From contig NZ_BAABAL010000004.1 of NCBI RefSeq assembly GCF_039537405.1, positions 186,001 to 250,000 on the forward strand: a stretch of DNA of 64,000 bases, in the 5' to 3' direction. Position numbers and translations under genes: made by a program. The DNA is from Allokutzneria multivorans. Its GTDB lineage: Bacteria > Actinomycetota > Actinomycetes > Mycobacteriales > Pseudonocardiaceae. Positions 24,864 to 32,722 of the stretch are shown one piece after another (the first letter of the stretch is position 1; the number at the start of each line of letters is the position of its first letter). A model generated the notes under the pieces. The model ran no database searches. It saw only the letters and a list, made by a program, of their open reading frames with translations, and was not told where the DNA came from.

Positions 24864-25120
24864 TGGATCACCACGACGTCGACGCGGCCCTGGCCGAGAT
24901 GCTGCGGGTGCTCGGCCCGCACACCGCCGAGGACTGGGCGGTGTCGGCGGGCCGCTCGACTGGCCCATCGACCTGAACGTTCGCCCGGACGCCTCGCCCG
25001 CCCAAGTGCTCCAGGCCGTCACCGCGTGCGGCGGTGCTCGACAGGCTCTTCCCCGGAGCTCCGCCAGGAGACCCTGCTCAGGTACTACTCTGGTGCACCG
25101 GTCGCGGAGAACTCGGGGGC
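24863..25120 (+). pseudogene. DinB/maleylpyruvate isomerase-like gene remnant with frameshifts
   Basis: Three consecutive frames together read like one protein. From ATG 24863: MDHHDVDAALAEMLRVLGPH to AEDWAVSAG. Then, in another frame, LDWPIDLNVRPDASPAQVLQ to AVTACGG. Then, in a third frame, VLDRLFPGAPPGDPAQVLLW. The phrases AEDW-x-V-x-AG-x-L-x-W and L-x-V-R-P-x-ASPA-x-VL-x-x-x-x-ACG recall actinobacterial DinB/MDMPI proteins, but the central WSCWE...VAHVADDL region is missing. It is therefore deleted and frameshifted. The final frame runs into the next gene's start region. Confidence 0.6.
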
Positions 25121-25126
25121 AGGGCG

Positions 25127-26545
25127 ATGAAGCCGGTCGAGCGCACGGCGTTCGGTGCCGTGATGGTGTGCGTGCTCGCTGTCGTCTCCGGGTGCCGCGA
25201 GGAGCCGCCACCGCCGGACACCTCGATCACCGTGGTGAACCTGAACGCGGCCATGGGCTTCCAGATGGGGGCGGGCTCGGAGAAGGGCACCAACGCCACC
25301 CCCGAGGACCTCGGGCTGTTGGCCGAGGACATCCTCAAGCAGCCCGCGGACATCGCGAACCTCCAGGAGATGGCGTTGCCCGCGGCGCGTGAGCTGCGTG
25401 CCGTGCTCGCGAAGCGGACCGGGGCCGTGTGGCAGCTGAACTGGGCGCACTCCACGTTCGCGGACTACTACGCGGGCAAGGCCCCCGGCGAGGCGCCGGT
25501 CTGGGCGAACGCCTCCGCAGGCAACGCGCAGCTGATCCGCATCGGTGCCGGGGTCCGCTCGCAGAAGCCGATCACGGTGGACGGCGACCGGCCCGGCGGC
25601 GAGCCCGACCAGGGGATCATGCTGCCGTCGATGAAGGAGCCGGGCCGGGGTCGCTCCTTCCAGGGCGCGGAGATCGTCACCGAGCACGGGACGATCGACG
25701 TCTACAACCTGCACCTCGCGCGGGAGAAGGACAGCACCGACGAGGAGCGCGCGAAGGACGTCGAGACGATCCAGCGGTTCACCGAGTCGCGCGCCAACCC
25801 GGCGATGATCACCGGCGACTTCAACGAGGCGATCGACCTCAGCGAGCTCTATCCCGGTCCGTCCGCCCGCCCCAAGGTCCACGCCGCGTTGACCGCGTTC
25901 ATGAACACCTACGGCTACACCGACGTGGCGAAGGGCCTCGGGGCGACGAGCAACCGCCAGCCCGAGCCCGATGTCCTGAAGCTGCTGCCCGAGCGGATCG
26001 ACTACATCCTGACCCGGGGGCTGCGCACCCGGGACACCGCGAAGATCGCGAGCACGAAGTCCGACCACTGGGGCCTGGTCACCACCGTCGAGCCGGGTTC
26101 GGAGCGCGCGACGCCGACCTCCGCGCCCGCCCCCGAGGTGTCGGCGGACCGGTTCCGACACGAGCTGCCCGGCGGTGGGGCGTTCTACTTCTTCACCTCG
26201 GCCGAGTCCGGTTACAGCTGCGCCGTCGTCGACGAGCAGGCGCTCTGCCAGGGCAGGACCGCGCCGGTGCCGCCGCCCCCGGACTCCTGCAACCGCAAGA
26301 GCGGACCTAAGTGGGGCAACGGGATGTTCGTCGCGGCGAGCGGCAGGGTCGACTTCTTGTGCGCGGGCGGACTCATGTACGCGCCCGTCGACCGCGCCCC
26401 TGACGATCGCGACGTCCTGCGCGCAGGACAGGCGTTCAGCGCGCTCGGCTTCACCTGTGCTGCCGAGGCGAAAGGCGTGCGGTGCAAGCACAACGCCTCT
26501 CGCCACGGCTTCCTCATCGCGCAAGACACCAACGAACGGTTCTGA
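25127..26545 (+). CDS. Endonuclease/exonuclease/phosphatase-family lipoprotein
   Basis: 472 residues. A signal with lipobox-like VVSGC (about residue 23) predicts a lipoprotein. An EEP fold follows: VVNLNAAMGF (N-terminal Asn), ADIANLQEMAL (metal Glu), DVYNLHLAREKD (His), MITGDFNEAIDL (GDxN) and TKSDHWGLV (terminal Asp-His). All catalytic positions are retained, so a secreted phosphodiesterase or nuclease is likely. The C-terminal ~150 residues form a separate Cys-containing domain (YSCAVVDEQALC...FLCAGG...FTCAA...VRCKHN) seen in actinobacterial surface proteins. Confidence 0.82.
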   Translation: MKPVERTAFGAVMVCVLAVVSGCREEPPPPDTSITVVNLNAAMGFQMGAGSEKGTNATPEDLGLLAEDILKQPADIANLQEMALPAARELRAVLAKRTGAVWQLNWAHSTFADYYAGKAPGEAPVWANASAGNAQLIRIGAGVRSQKPITVDGDRPGGEPDQGIMLPSMKEPGRGRSFQGAEIVTEHGTIDVYNLHLAREKDSTDEERAKDVETIQRFTESRANPAMITGDFNEAIDLSELYPGPSARPKVHAALTAFMNTYGYTDVAKGLGATSNRQPEPDVLKLLPERIDYILTRGLRTRDTAKIASTKSDHWGLVTTVEPGSERATPTSAPAPEVSADRFRHELPGGGAFYFFTSAESGYSCAVVDEQALCQGRTAPVPPPPDSCNRKSGPKWGNGMFVAASGRVDFLCAGGLMYAPVDRAPDDRDVLRAGQAFSALGFTCAAEAKGVRCKHNASRHGFLIAQDTNERF

Positions 26546-26644
26546 TTCGCCTCAGGTCCACAGGAGACTCGCCGAACACCAACCGCGCCAAGCAGCTCGT
26601 CCTCACCCCGGACGGCGACGCGCCGCCGGCGAGCCGTCAAGCGT

Positions 26645-27238
26645 TCACCACGAGTAGGTGAAGGTGTACCAGGCGCCGCCGATGTACTCGAACCTCGTGC
26701 CTTTGGCGCCCTGCGCGTCATTGGCGGGCGGCTGGTCCGGGCAGTGCGCGAACCCCTGGGAGCCGAGGAAACCGGCGCCCTTGATGGCGATCAGGACGCA
26801 CCCGGGGGTGTGGCGGGCGGTCGCGCTCGGCACGGCGTACAGCCCGACGCGCTGGTTCATGAGTCGCTGATCAGGGGCGGCCGCGACGGTGGCGGCCAGG
26901 CTCTGCAAGCCGGGGCGGTGCATTTCGAAGATCGCGCGGCTGAGCACCCCGGAGCCGGCCAGCAGGAGCACGCCCGCGAACACGGCGGGAAGAACCAGCA
27001 GTGGCCGCAGCGGCCGGAGGTGCTTGCCACGCGGTCGAGGCAGCGCGAGGACGGCTCGAACGGCTGTCACGAGCCACAGCACACCGGTCACCGACCAGCA
27101 GGCGAGCGCAGTCAGCGCGATGTCGAGATAGCCCCCGGGCGCGCTGACCGCCCACACCGTGAGCAAGATCGACACCGCCGCCAGCGCTGTCGACAGCAAC
27201 CGCGTCTTCGGCGCTGGGCGACCGTCAACGTTGAGCAC
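26645..27238 (-). CDS. Membrane protein of unknown function (197 aa)
   Basis: Three hydrophobic segments in the first 105 residues are followed by an outside domain with two Cys (GCVLIA...FAHCPDQ) and an aromatic C-terminus (GGAWYTFTYSW). GTG 27238 is preferred, with AAGGAGG just upstream; a longer frame to 27307 is open. The gene lies 87 bp downstream of the DUF3592-like membrane protein and may share its operon. Confidence 0.6.
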   Translation of the reverse strand: MLNVDGRPAPKTRLLSTALAAVSILLTVWAVSAPGGYLDIALTALACWSVTGVLWLVTAVRAVLALPRPRGKHLRPLRPLLVLPAVFAGVLLLAGSGVLSRAIFEMHRPGLQSLAATVAAAPDQRLMNQRVGLYAVPSATARHTPGCVLIAIKGAGFLGSQGFAHCPDQPPANDAQGAKGTRFEYIGGAWYTFTYSW

Positions 27239-27325
27239 CTGTCCTCCTTCGTCCTGGCAGAGACGGCGAAACGTACCGCCAGGTTCCGAGGCAGGGCTCG
27301 TGTCCACCGAGGAGAACCTGCCTCC

Positions 27326-28135
27326 TCACGCGGACTGGGGAGCTGTCCCGAACACGCTGGACAACAGCACCCAGCCGAGCAGGCCGAAGAAGAGGAACAG
27401 CAGCAAGACGAACGCGGACATCGGCGTGGTGCGCATCGCCTCGTACGGAGGCCGACCGGCCACGCGGACAGTGAGCACGCGTCCGAGCTCCGGCCGGAAC
27501 CAGCGCGGCACACCCCACACCTTGCGCACGCCGCCGTCGTCAGCGGGATGTTCGACCAGCGGCCGATAGGTGTTCTTGCGTCCCTGGGGGAGCACTTCGA
27601 CGGCGACCACGGGACCGCTCACCCTGCGCGAGCCCTTCCAGGTGAGGGCGAGGTGCGCGAGACCGGCCAAGCCCACCGTGCCCAAGCACACCTCGAAGCC
27701 GATGACGAGCGGAAACGCTATGGCGGTCCCGGTCGCCTCGATCAGGTCACCGGCGCGGCCGCCGCCCTGGAGCAGCACCACTCCCGCGCTCCCGAGCACC
27801 ACACCGGTCACCGCCAGCGCCGCCCAGAGCAGCGCCGGCTCGGGGCGGTAGGGCCGGACTCGGGAGGGCATCATCGGATCCGGCCACACCCACAGCACGT
27901 CACCGGCGTTCACCGCCGACATGTCCTGGTCCTCGGCCAGCCGCAGCGAGAGGACCCCGCCCGGCTCGGGAGCGACCGGCACCAGCACGCAGTCCCCGAC
28001 GTGGGATTCTCGGGCCACCACCTGAAACCGGAGTCGCCGCTGGGCCTTGCTGGCGCGCAGCGCCCACCCGGCGCTGATCACGACGGCGGCGCCGACCACC
28101 ACGAACATCAGCCCTGCCAGCCGCACGGGTTCCAC
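27326..28135 (-). CDS. DUF3592-like membrane protein (269 aa)
   Basis: An N-terminal membrane helix (LAGLMFVVVGAAVVISAGWA) precedes an extracellular beta-rich part, then two central helices and a C-terminal helix (SAFVLLLFLFFGLLGWVLL). Two related segments (RRLRFQVVARESHVGDCVLV and SRRVSGPVVAVEVLPQGRKN) look like repeated DUF3592-type beta domains. No enzymatic motif is present. GTG 28135 is the start that places the first helix near the N-terminus. Function unknown. Confidence 0.6.
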   Translation of the reverse strand: MEPVRLAGLMFVVVGAAVVISAGWALRASKAQRRLRFQVVARESHVGDCVLVPVAPEPGGVLSLRLAEDQDMSAVNAGDVLWVWPDPMMPSRVRPYRPEPALLWAALAVTGVVLGSAGVVLLQGGGRAGDLIEATGTAIAFPLVIGFEVCLGTVGLAGLAHLALTWKGSRRVSGPVVAVEVLPQGRKNTYRPLVEHPADDGGVRKVWGVPRWFRPELGRVLTVRVAGRPPYEAMRTTPMSAFVLLLFLFFGLLGWVLLSSVFGTAPQSA

Positions 28136-28190
28136 GAGGCACGACTGTAGCCACGGAATCGCGGTTGACCGAGCGGCGACACTGACCGGT

Positions 28191-28802
28191 ATGACCGACC
28201 GCTGGGTGCTGGTGCCACCCGAGGACTTCGAAGACGAGGACTGGGAGCTGGCCAGGAGCAGGGGCCTCTTCCTGAACGGGCACCTCGGGCACGGCGACCG
28301 CAGGTTCCCCGTGATCATCTACGAGCCGGTGCGCATCGTGCTGGACGCCGAGCGCGGGAGCCGGGACGGGCCGCTATACGAGCCCAACGTCATTCTCGTT
28401 CCCGACCTGACTCAGGACGCCGTCGAACAGGAGATCGCCTGGCTCGAACGCAACGGCCACCTGGAGTGGCTGCTGGAGCTCAGCGCGGAGCACGAGACCG
28501 AGTGGTCGCTCGTCGTACCGGACACCTTCGACTGGGATTCAGTCCACCGTCGCGGCGTCGCGTCCGCGTCGCTGCGTCACGGCGAGCGGACCTTTTCGGT
28601 GATGCTGTGCGATCCGGACGGGGTCGCGTCGGTCGTCGGATGGCGCGCCGCCAGGGACACCAGGCTCGCCGGGACGAGCGCCAGGGTGGTCAGGCTCTAC
28701 GAGGAGAACATGATCGTGCTGGGCGAGCTGACCAGGGAGTCGGTCGAACACGCGGTTGCGGAGCTCGGACGCAGCGGCCAGTTCCGCTGGTTGCTCGGCT
28801 GA
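28191..28802 (+). CDS. Hypothetical protein with two tandem ~95-residue repeats
   Basis: 203 residues. Residues about 4-95 and 104-203 align with each other: WVLVPPEDF/WSLVVPDTF, HGDRRFPVIIYEP/HGERTFSVMLCDP, LYEPNVILVPDLTQDAVEQE/LYEENMIVLGELTRESVEHA and LERNGHLEWLL/LGRSGQFRWLL. This is an internal duplication of a small alpha/beta domain, so the protein probably folds as a pseudo-dimer. No known family or catalytic motif. It is divergent from the DUF3592-like gene. Confidence 0.65.
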   Translation: MTDRWVLVPPEDFEDEDWELARSRGLFLNGHLGHGDRRFPVIIYEPVRIVLDAERGSRDGPLYEPNVILVPDLTQDAVEQEIAWLERNGHLEWLLELSAEHETEWSLVVPDTFDWDSVHRRGVASASLRHGERTFSVMLCDPDGVASVVGWRAARDTRLAGTSARVVRLYEENMIVLGELTRESVEHAVAELGRSGQFRWLLG

Positions 28803-28875
28803 GACCGATGAGTTGTGCCGCTGGTGCCGGTCCACCTCCGCGAGCAGCTGTTTCGAACCAGCAGAGGAGCATCAG

Positions 28876-29163
28876 ATGGTGATCGTCGCGGGCCACCTCG
28901 TCGTCGAGCCGCACGAGCGCGAGCCCTACCTCGCGGACTGCGTGAGCGTGGTCGAACAAGCACACCGCGTGCCCGGGTGCCTCGACTTCTCCATCACGGC
29001 CGATCTGGTGGACCCCGCCCGCATCGTCGTCTTCGAGCGCTGGGAGTCACAAGCGGCCGTGGAAGCCTTCCGAGCCGGTGGCCCCAGTGGTGAACAGCGT
29101 GCGGTGATCCTCGCCGCGTCGGTGTCGGAGTACGACGTTTCCGCCGTGCGTTCGCTGACATGA
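28876..29163 (+). CDS. Antibiotic biosynthesis monooxygenase (ABM)-domain protein
   Basis: 95 residues of a dimeric alpha+beta barrel: GHLVVEPHEREPYLADCVSV, then RVPGCLDFSITADLVDPARI and FERWESQAAVEAFRAGG. ABM proteins include cofactor-free quinone-forming monooxygenases and haem-degrading enzymes; the P-G-C-L-D and E-R-W-x-S motifs match the family. Substrate unknown. A GAGGAG-type RBS precedes ATG 28876. Confidence 0.8.
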   Translation: MVIVAGHLVVEPHEREPYLADCVSVVEQAHRVPGCLDFSITADLVDPARIVVFERWESQAAVEAFRAGGPSGEQRAVILAASVSEYDVSAVRSLT

Positions 29164-29202
29164 GCGGACCCTGCGATGCCGCCCGGCATCCCCGCGCGCT
29201 GC

Positions 29203-29292
29203 GTGTTCGCCGGTCTTCAAGACCCACAAACCCCCTCCCCAGCGGTCTTCAACGACGGCAAACCTCGCGCGGCCGCTGGGTCAGCGATGATC
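29203..29292. repeat. GGTCTTGAAGACC-family repeat, partial copy
   Basis: Contains TTCGCCGGTCTTCAAGACCC, a GCGGTCTTCAACGACGGCAA module and AGCGATGATC, in the same order as the left two-thirds of the full copy at 31209-31416. Both terminal CTGTCCTG/CTAG sequences are lost. It ends about 24 bp before the start of the APH-like gene and may contribute to that gene's 5' region. Confidence 0.7.
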
Positions 29293-29315
29293 GCACGACT
29301 TGAGAGGACACCGTC

Positions 29316-30209
29316 TTGAGCAGCACGCCGGATCTCGGTGCACCAGCCCAGCGCATCACCGTTGACGTGGAGCAGGTGCGCCGGTTGGTCGGTGAGCAGT
29401 TCCCGCAGTGGGCCTCGCTCCCGATTCGGCCCGTGGCCAAGAGCGGTTGGGACAACTTCACCTTCCACCTGGGCGAGGCGATGCTGGTGCGTCTGCCGAG
29501 CGCGGCCCCGTACGCCTTGGCCGTGGAGAAGGAGCATCGGTGGCTTCCGGCGCTCGCACCCCGGCTGCCGCTGCCCATCCCCGTCCCGCTGGCTCAGGGA
29601 AAGCCCGGCGCGGACTACGCGTTCCCGTGGTCGATCTACCAGTGGCTCGACGGCGAAACCGCGAGTGCGGAGCGCGTTGTCGATCCCGTCCGCTTCGCGC
29701 TCGACCTCGCCGAGTTCCTGGAGGCCTTGCAGGGCATCGACTCCGCCGACGGTCCCCGGCCGGGCAAGCACAACTGGTTCCGGGGCGCGACCTTGCGCAC
29801 CTACGACGCACTGGTGCGGCGCGCACTGACCACATTGGACGGTCGTGTCGACGTCGAGCTGGCCCGCGAGATCTGGAATACCGCGCTGGATGCGCCTTGG
29901 GACGGGGTGGATGTCTGGTTCCACGGGGACTTCGCGCCGGGGAACCTCCTGCTCGACGGCGGAGACCTGGCCGCTGTGATCGACTTCGGGACCTGCGGTG
30001 TCGGCGATCCGTCCTGCGACATGGCCATCGCCTGGACGCTGCTGAAAGCCGAGGGGCGGCAGGCCTTCCGTGACCGCCTGTCCGTTGACGAGGCGACCTG
30101 GGCGCGCGGGCGCGGTTGGGCGTTGTGGAAGACGCTGATCGCCTGCTCCCAAGCCGACGACGACGCATTCCGTGTCCTCGACGGCATCTTCTCCGAGCAC
30201 GGCGGTTGA
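29316..30209 (+). CDS. APH-like phosphotransferase
   Basis: 297 residues with the aminoglycoside phosphotransferase/choline-kinase fold. The nucleotide-binding N-lobe includes SGWDNFTFHLGEAMLVRLP and VEKEHRW. The catalytic loop is WFHGDFAPGNLLLDGG (Brenner-type HGDxxxxN), and the metal-binding DFG-like motif is AVIDFGTCGVGDPSCDMA. The substrate could be an aminoglycoside, macrolide, sugar or homoserine. TTG 29316 is the only sensible start preserving the N-lobe. The adjacent repeat copy lies immediately upstream. Confidence 0.85.
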   Translation: MSSTPDLGAPAQRITVDVEQVRRLVGEQFPQWASLPIRPVAKSGWDNFTFHLGEAMLVRLPSAAPYALAVEKEHRWLPALAPRLPLPIPVPLAQGKPGADYAFPWSIYQWLDGETASAERVVDPVRFALDLAEFLEALQGIDSADGPRPGKHNWFRGATLRTYDALVRRALTTLDGRVDVELAREIWNTALDAPWDGVDVWFHGDFAPGNLLLDGGDLAAVIDFGTCGVGDPSCDMAIAWTLLKAEGRQAFRDRLSVDEATWARGRGWALWKTLIACSQADDDAFRVLDGIFSEHGG

Positions 30210-30242
30210 ACGTGAAGGACCTGCCTTGGCTACCGTAACGGC

Positions 30243-30746
30243 ATGATCGCGTTGGCCATTGTGTTCGCCCTGCTCGGAGTGGGCCTGCTCGTGCTCGCCT
30301 CGCGCAACCCGCGCCGGGGGTGGCAGCGCACCGCGGCTTGGCAGTTCCGCAACCCCGAGGCTGTGGAGCCCTCCGATGCCGCGCTGGGCTGCGGCCGCGT
30401 CTTCCAGGCGGTCGCGGGCGTCGCGGTGCTGTGCTTCGCGGGCGTGCTGGCCAGCTTCGGCTTCGCCAAGGACGCCGACATCCTCCCGCGCGTGGAGAAG
30501 GCGGCGGCCGAACTGTCCGCAAAGGACGCGGCATCGTCGGACGGGCTCAAGCTCGACCTAGCTGTGGACCGCGCGCTCGGCAACACCAGCGACCGCGGTC
30601 AATTCCTTTCCAGTACACGTGTGTTCCGGGAATCGCGCGGTGTCCTTTACAACGTGACGTTGCAGGGCGGGAAGCAGACGGCGTGCCTCATCGTGCGACA
30701 GGGCAAGGCATCGGCGAAGCCAGGAGCGTGCACCGCCGACTCGTGA
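30243..30746 (+). CDS. Small membrane protein, DUF6199-like (167 aa)
   Basis: An N-terminal helix (MIALAIVFALLGVGLLVLAS) is followed by NPRRGWQRTAAWQFRNPEAV, EPSDAAL and a second helix (VAGVAVLCFAGVLASFGFA), an arrangement I associate with DUF6199 proteins. The C-terminal ~95 residues form an outside domain with two Cys (TACLIVRQ, PGACTADS). A possible promoter, TTGAAC (30206-30211) with TACCGT (30231-30236), overlaps the end of the preceding gene. Confidence 0.62.
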   Translation: MIALAIVFALLGVGLLVLASRNPRRGWQRTAAWQFRNPEAVEPSDAALGCGRVFQAVAGVAVLCFAGVLASFGFAKDADILPRVEKAAAELSAKDAASSDGLKLDLAVDRALGNTSDRGQFLSSTRVFRESRGVLYNVTLQGGKQTACLIVRQGKASAKPGACTADS

Positions 30747-30750
30747 GGCG

Positions 30751-31110
30751 TCATCCCGGCCCGCCGGGATGGGCGAGGTCGTAGGCGCGGGAGAGCTTCT
30801 GCGGCACCACCATCCGCCACGCGTCCACGACGAGTTCGCGGGCCTCGGCCGGGTCCAGGGCGGCGAGCGTGGCGTGCACCCAGTTGAACCGCATGTCCGA
30901 CTCCGACGGCAGCTGGAACTTCTCCGGCTCACCCCTGACGAACGCGGCGCGCTCCTCTTTCGGGAACGCGAAGCCCATCACCGCCTCGTCGAGGGAGAAC
31001 GCGACGTAGACGATCTGCTTGACCCGGAACTTCAAGCGACCGCGCACGTGGACCGGGTAGGAGCGCTCAAGCTCCGAGCCGAGCGCGCGGACGTCGTCGA
31101 TGGTCGCCAT
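30751..31110 (-). CDS. MmcQ/YjbR-family protein
   Basis: 119 residues with the MmcQ/YjbR (CyaY-like) fold: KFRVKQIVYVAFSLDEAVMG, GFAFPKEERAAFV, PSESDMRFNWVHATLAAL and the C-terminal VDAWRMVVPQKL, the D-A-W-R-x-x-x-P-K/Q-x-L end typical of the family. These are DNA-binding-like proteins of unknown role. Its last codons lie in a hairpin shared with the convergent DUF6199-like gene. Confidence 0.82.
   Translation of the reverse strand: MATIDDVRALGSELERSYPVHVRGRLKFRVKQIVYVAFSLDEAVMGFAFPKEERAAFVRGEPEKFQLPSESDMRFNWVHATLAALDPAEARELVVDAWRMVVPQKLSRAYDLAHPGGPG
30752..30771. terminator. Hairpin between convergent genes
   Basis: Stem CATCCCGG (30752-30759) / CCGGGATG (30764-30771) with a CCCG loop, 6 bp after the upstream gene's stop and overlapping the stop of the MmcQ/YjbR gene. 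Probably a bidirectional terminator. Confidence 0.55.
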
Positions 31111-31171
31111 GGCGCACATCCTCACCCGGACGGCATTTCGAGGGAAGTGCGCGGCCAGTCCGGCCAGTCGT

Positions 31172-31205
31172 CGGGTTCGCCGGTCTTGAAGACTGGTGAA
31201 CCGCC
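31172..31205. repeat. Solo palindrome of the GGTCTTGAAGACC repeat family
   Basis: GGTTCGCCGGTCTT, a central G, then AAGACTGGTGAACC form a near-perfect 29-bp palindrome, directly left of the complete element at 31209. The following sequence GTGAACCGCCGGGCTAG recurs at the right end of that element (31400-31416), as if the flank was copied or exchanged. Confidence 0.65.
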
Positions 31206-31208
31206 GGG

Positions 31209-31416
31209 CTAGGCCCTGTCCTGTAGGTCACCGGGTCTGCCGGTCTTCAAGACCACCCAACCCCCACCCCAGCCGTCTTCAACGACGGCAAACCCCGCAA
31301 CGCCGCAGGGTTTGCGGCGGTTAGCGATGATCAACAGCGGGGTTTGGTGGTCTTGAAGACACCCCAACCCCCAGCGACACCGTGACCGGAATACACAGCG
31401 TGAACCGCCGGGCTAG
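31209..31416. mobile_element. MITE-like element, near-full-length copy (208 bp)
   Basis: Starts CTAGGCCCTGTCCTGTAGG (31209) and ends at CTAG 31413-31416. Its interior is the inverse of the 3621-3838 copy: GTCTTCAAGACCACCCAACC, the CCGTCTTCAACGACGGC stem, a GC-rich hairpin, GATGATCAAC, then GTCTTGAAGACACCCCAACC and CACCGTGACCGGAATACACAG. The right terminal CTGTCCTG sequence is replaced by GAACCGCCGGG, identical to the left flank. The right CTAG supplies the TAG stop of the P450 gene. Confidence 0.75.
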
Positions 31417-32708
31417 GTGACGGGGGCCATGCGAGCGGAGACGGGCATGGTGGTCATGCCGCGGATGTTGCGGGTGCGCTTGTAGCGGATGGGCCCGGCG
31501 AGGTGCAGGCCGGGGATGCGCTGGAACAGCCGGCGCAGCGCGATCTCGGCCTCCATCCGCGCCAGGCCCGCGCCGAGGCAGAAGTGAATGCCCGCGGAGA
31601 ACGACAGGTGCTCGCGGCTGTTGGGGCGCTCGGCGTCGAAGCGGTGCGGGTCGACGAACACTTCGGGGTCGCGGTTGGCGGCGGCGAGCAGCAGCACCAC
31701 CGGCGAGTCGGCGGGGAGCTGCTTTCCGCACAGCGTCAGCGGTTCGCGGGTGAAGCGCAGGGTGAACTGCACGGGCGGTTCGACGCGCAGGACCTCCTCG
31801 ACCACTCCGCGAGCCGTTGACGGATCGTCCAGCAGGCGCTGCTTCTGCGCGGGGTCGGAGAGCAGGTTGAGCGCGCCGCCACCGATCAGGTTCACGGTGG
31901 TCTCGTAGCCCGCGACGAACAGCAACCCGGCCAGGGCCACCACGTCATCGCGGTGCAGGGGCTGCCCGTCGAGTTCGGCGCGCACGAGGCCGCTGATCAC
32001 GTCATCGCCAGGGTTCTTGCGCCGCAACAGGATCAGCTCGTCGAAGAACTCGGTCATCTGCGCGAGCGCCTTGCGGACGGCGTGCCTTTCACCGAGCGTC
32101 CGGATGCCGTCGAGGGTGCCCGCGAGGACGGAGCCCCAGCGGCTGAAGTCGGCGTGCCGGTCGTCGGGGATGCCGAAGAGATCGCAGACGACCTTGGTGG
32201 GCACGCGCACGGCGAAGTCGCCGACGAGGTCGAAGCTCGCGCGGTAGACGGCTTGGTCCAGGAAGTCGTCGACGATCTTCTCGATGCGCTCTTCCCTGTC
32301 CCGCAACGCTCTCGGCGTGAACCACGGTGCGACGAGCGCACGGAGCGCGGTGTGCCGAGGCGGGTTCATGGTCAGCAGCGAGTGCTCCATCGGGTGCCGC
32401 AGCCGCGTCTCGTCGCCGGGGTGGATGTTCCAGTCCACGCCGACGTGATCAACGGCCGGTTCGACGCGGAAGCGCGGATCGCGCAGCACCGAGCTGACCA
32501 CCGAGTGCTTGGCGGTCAGGTGCAGGCCGAGCGGGTGCCTGCTCAGCTCACCGCGCTCGCGGATCTTCTCGTAGAGCGGGTACGGGTCGTCGAGCGCGCG
32601 CAGCCCGAGCACCTTCGCCACCGGGTCGCCCGCCGCCGCGAGTGCGCGCACGGTGGCGCGCAGGCCCAGCATCTTCGCGCCGAGCCGCATTTCCTTTGCC
32701 AGTCCCAT
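31413..32708 (-). CDS. Cytochrome P450
   Basis: 431 residues. Class-I bacterial P450 features: I-helix LLFVAGYETTVNL (A-G-x-E/D-T-T), K-helix EEVLRVEPPVQ (ExxR), meander NRDPEVFVDPHRFDAERPN and haem loop FSAGIHFCLGAGLARMEAEI with the Cys thiolate. An N-terminal extension before the usual DPYPLYEKIRERG start is somewhat long. It follows the glycosyltransferase gene by 14 nt in the same operon, and together they diverge from the large biosynthetic operon. It probably tailors the cluster's product. Confidence 0.93.
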   Translation of the reverse strand: MGLAKEMRLGAKMLGLRATVRALAAAGDPVAKVLGLRALDDPYPLYEKIRERGELSRHPLGLHLTAKHSVVSSVLRDPRFRVEPAVDHVGVDWNIHPGDETRLRHPMEHSLLTMNPPRHTALRALVAPWFTPRALRDREERIEKIVDDFLDQAVYRASFDLVGDFAVRVPTKVVCDLFGIPDDRHADFSRWGSVLAGTLDGIRTLGERHAVRKALAQMTEFFDELILLRRKNPGDDVISGLVRAELDGQPLHRDDVVALAGLLFVAGYETTVNLIGGGALNLLSDPAQKQRLLDDPSTARGVVEEVLRVEPPVQFTLRFTREPLTLCGKQLPADSPVVLLLAAANRDPEVFVDPHRFDAERPNSREHLSFSAGIHFCLGAGLARMEAEIALRRLFQRIPGLHLAGPIRYKRTRNIRGMTTMPVSARMAPVT

Positions 32709-32722
32709 GAAAGCCTCTTCGG

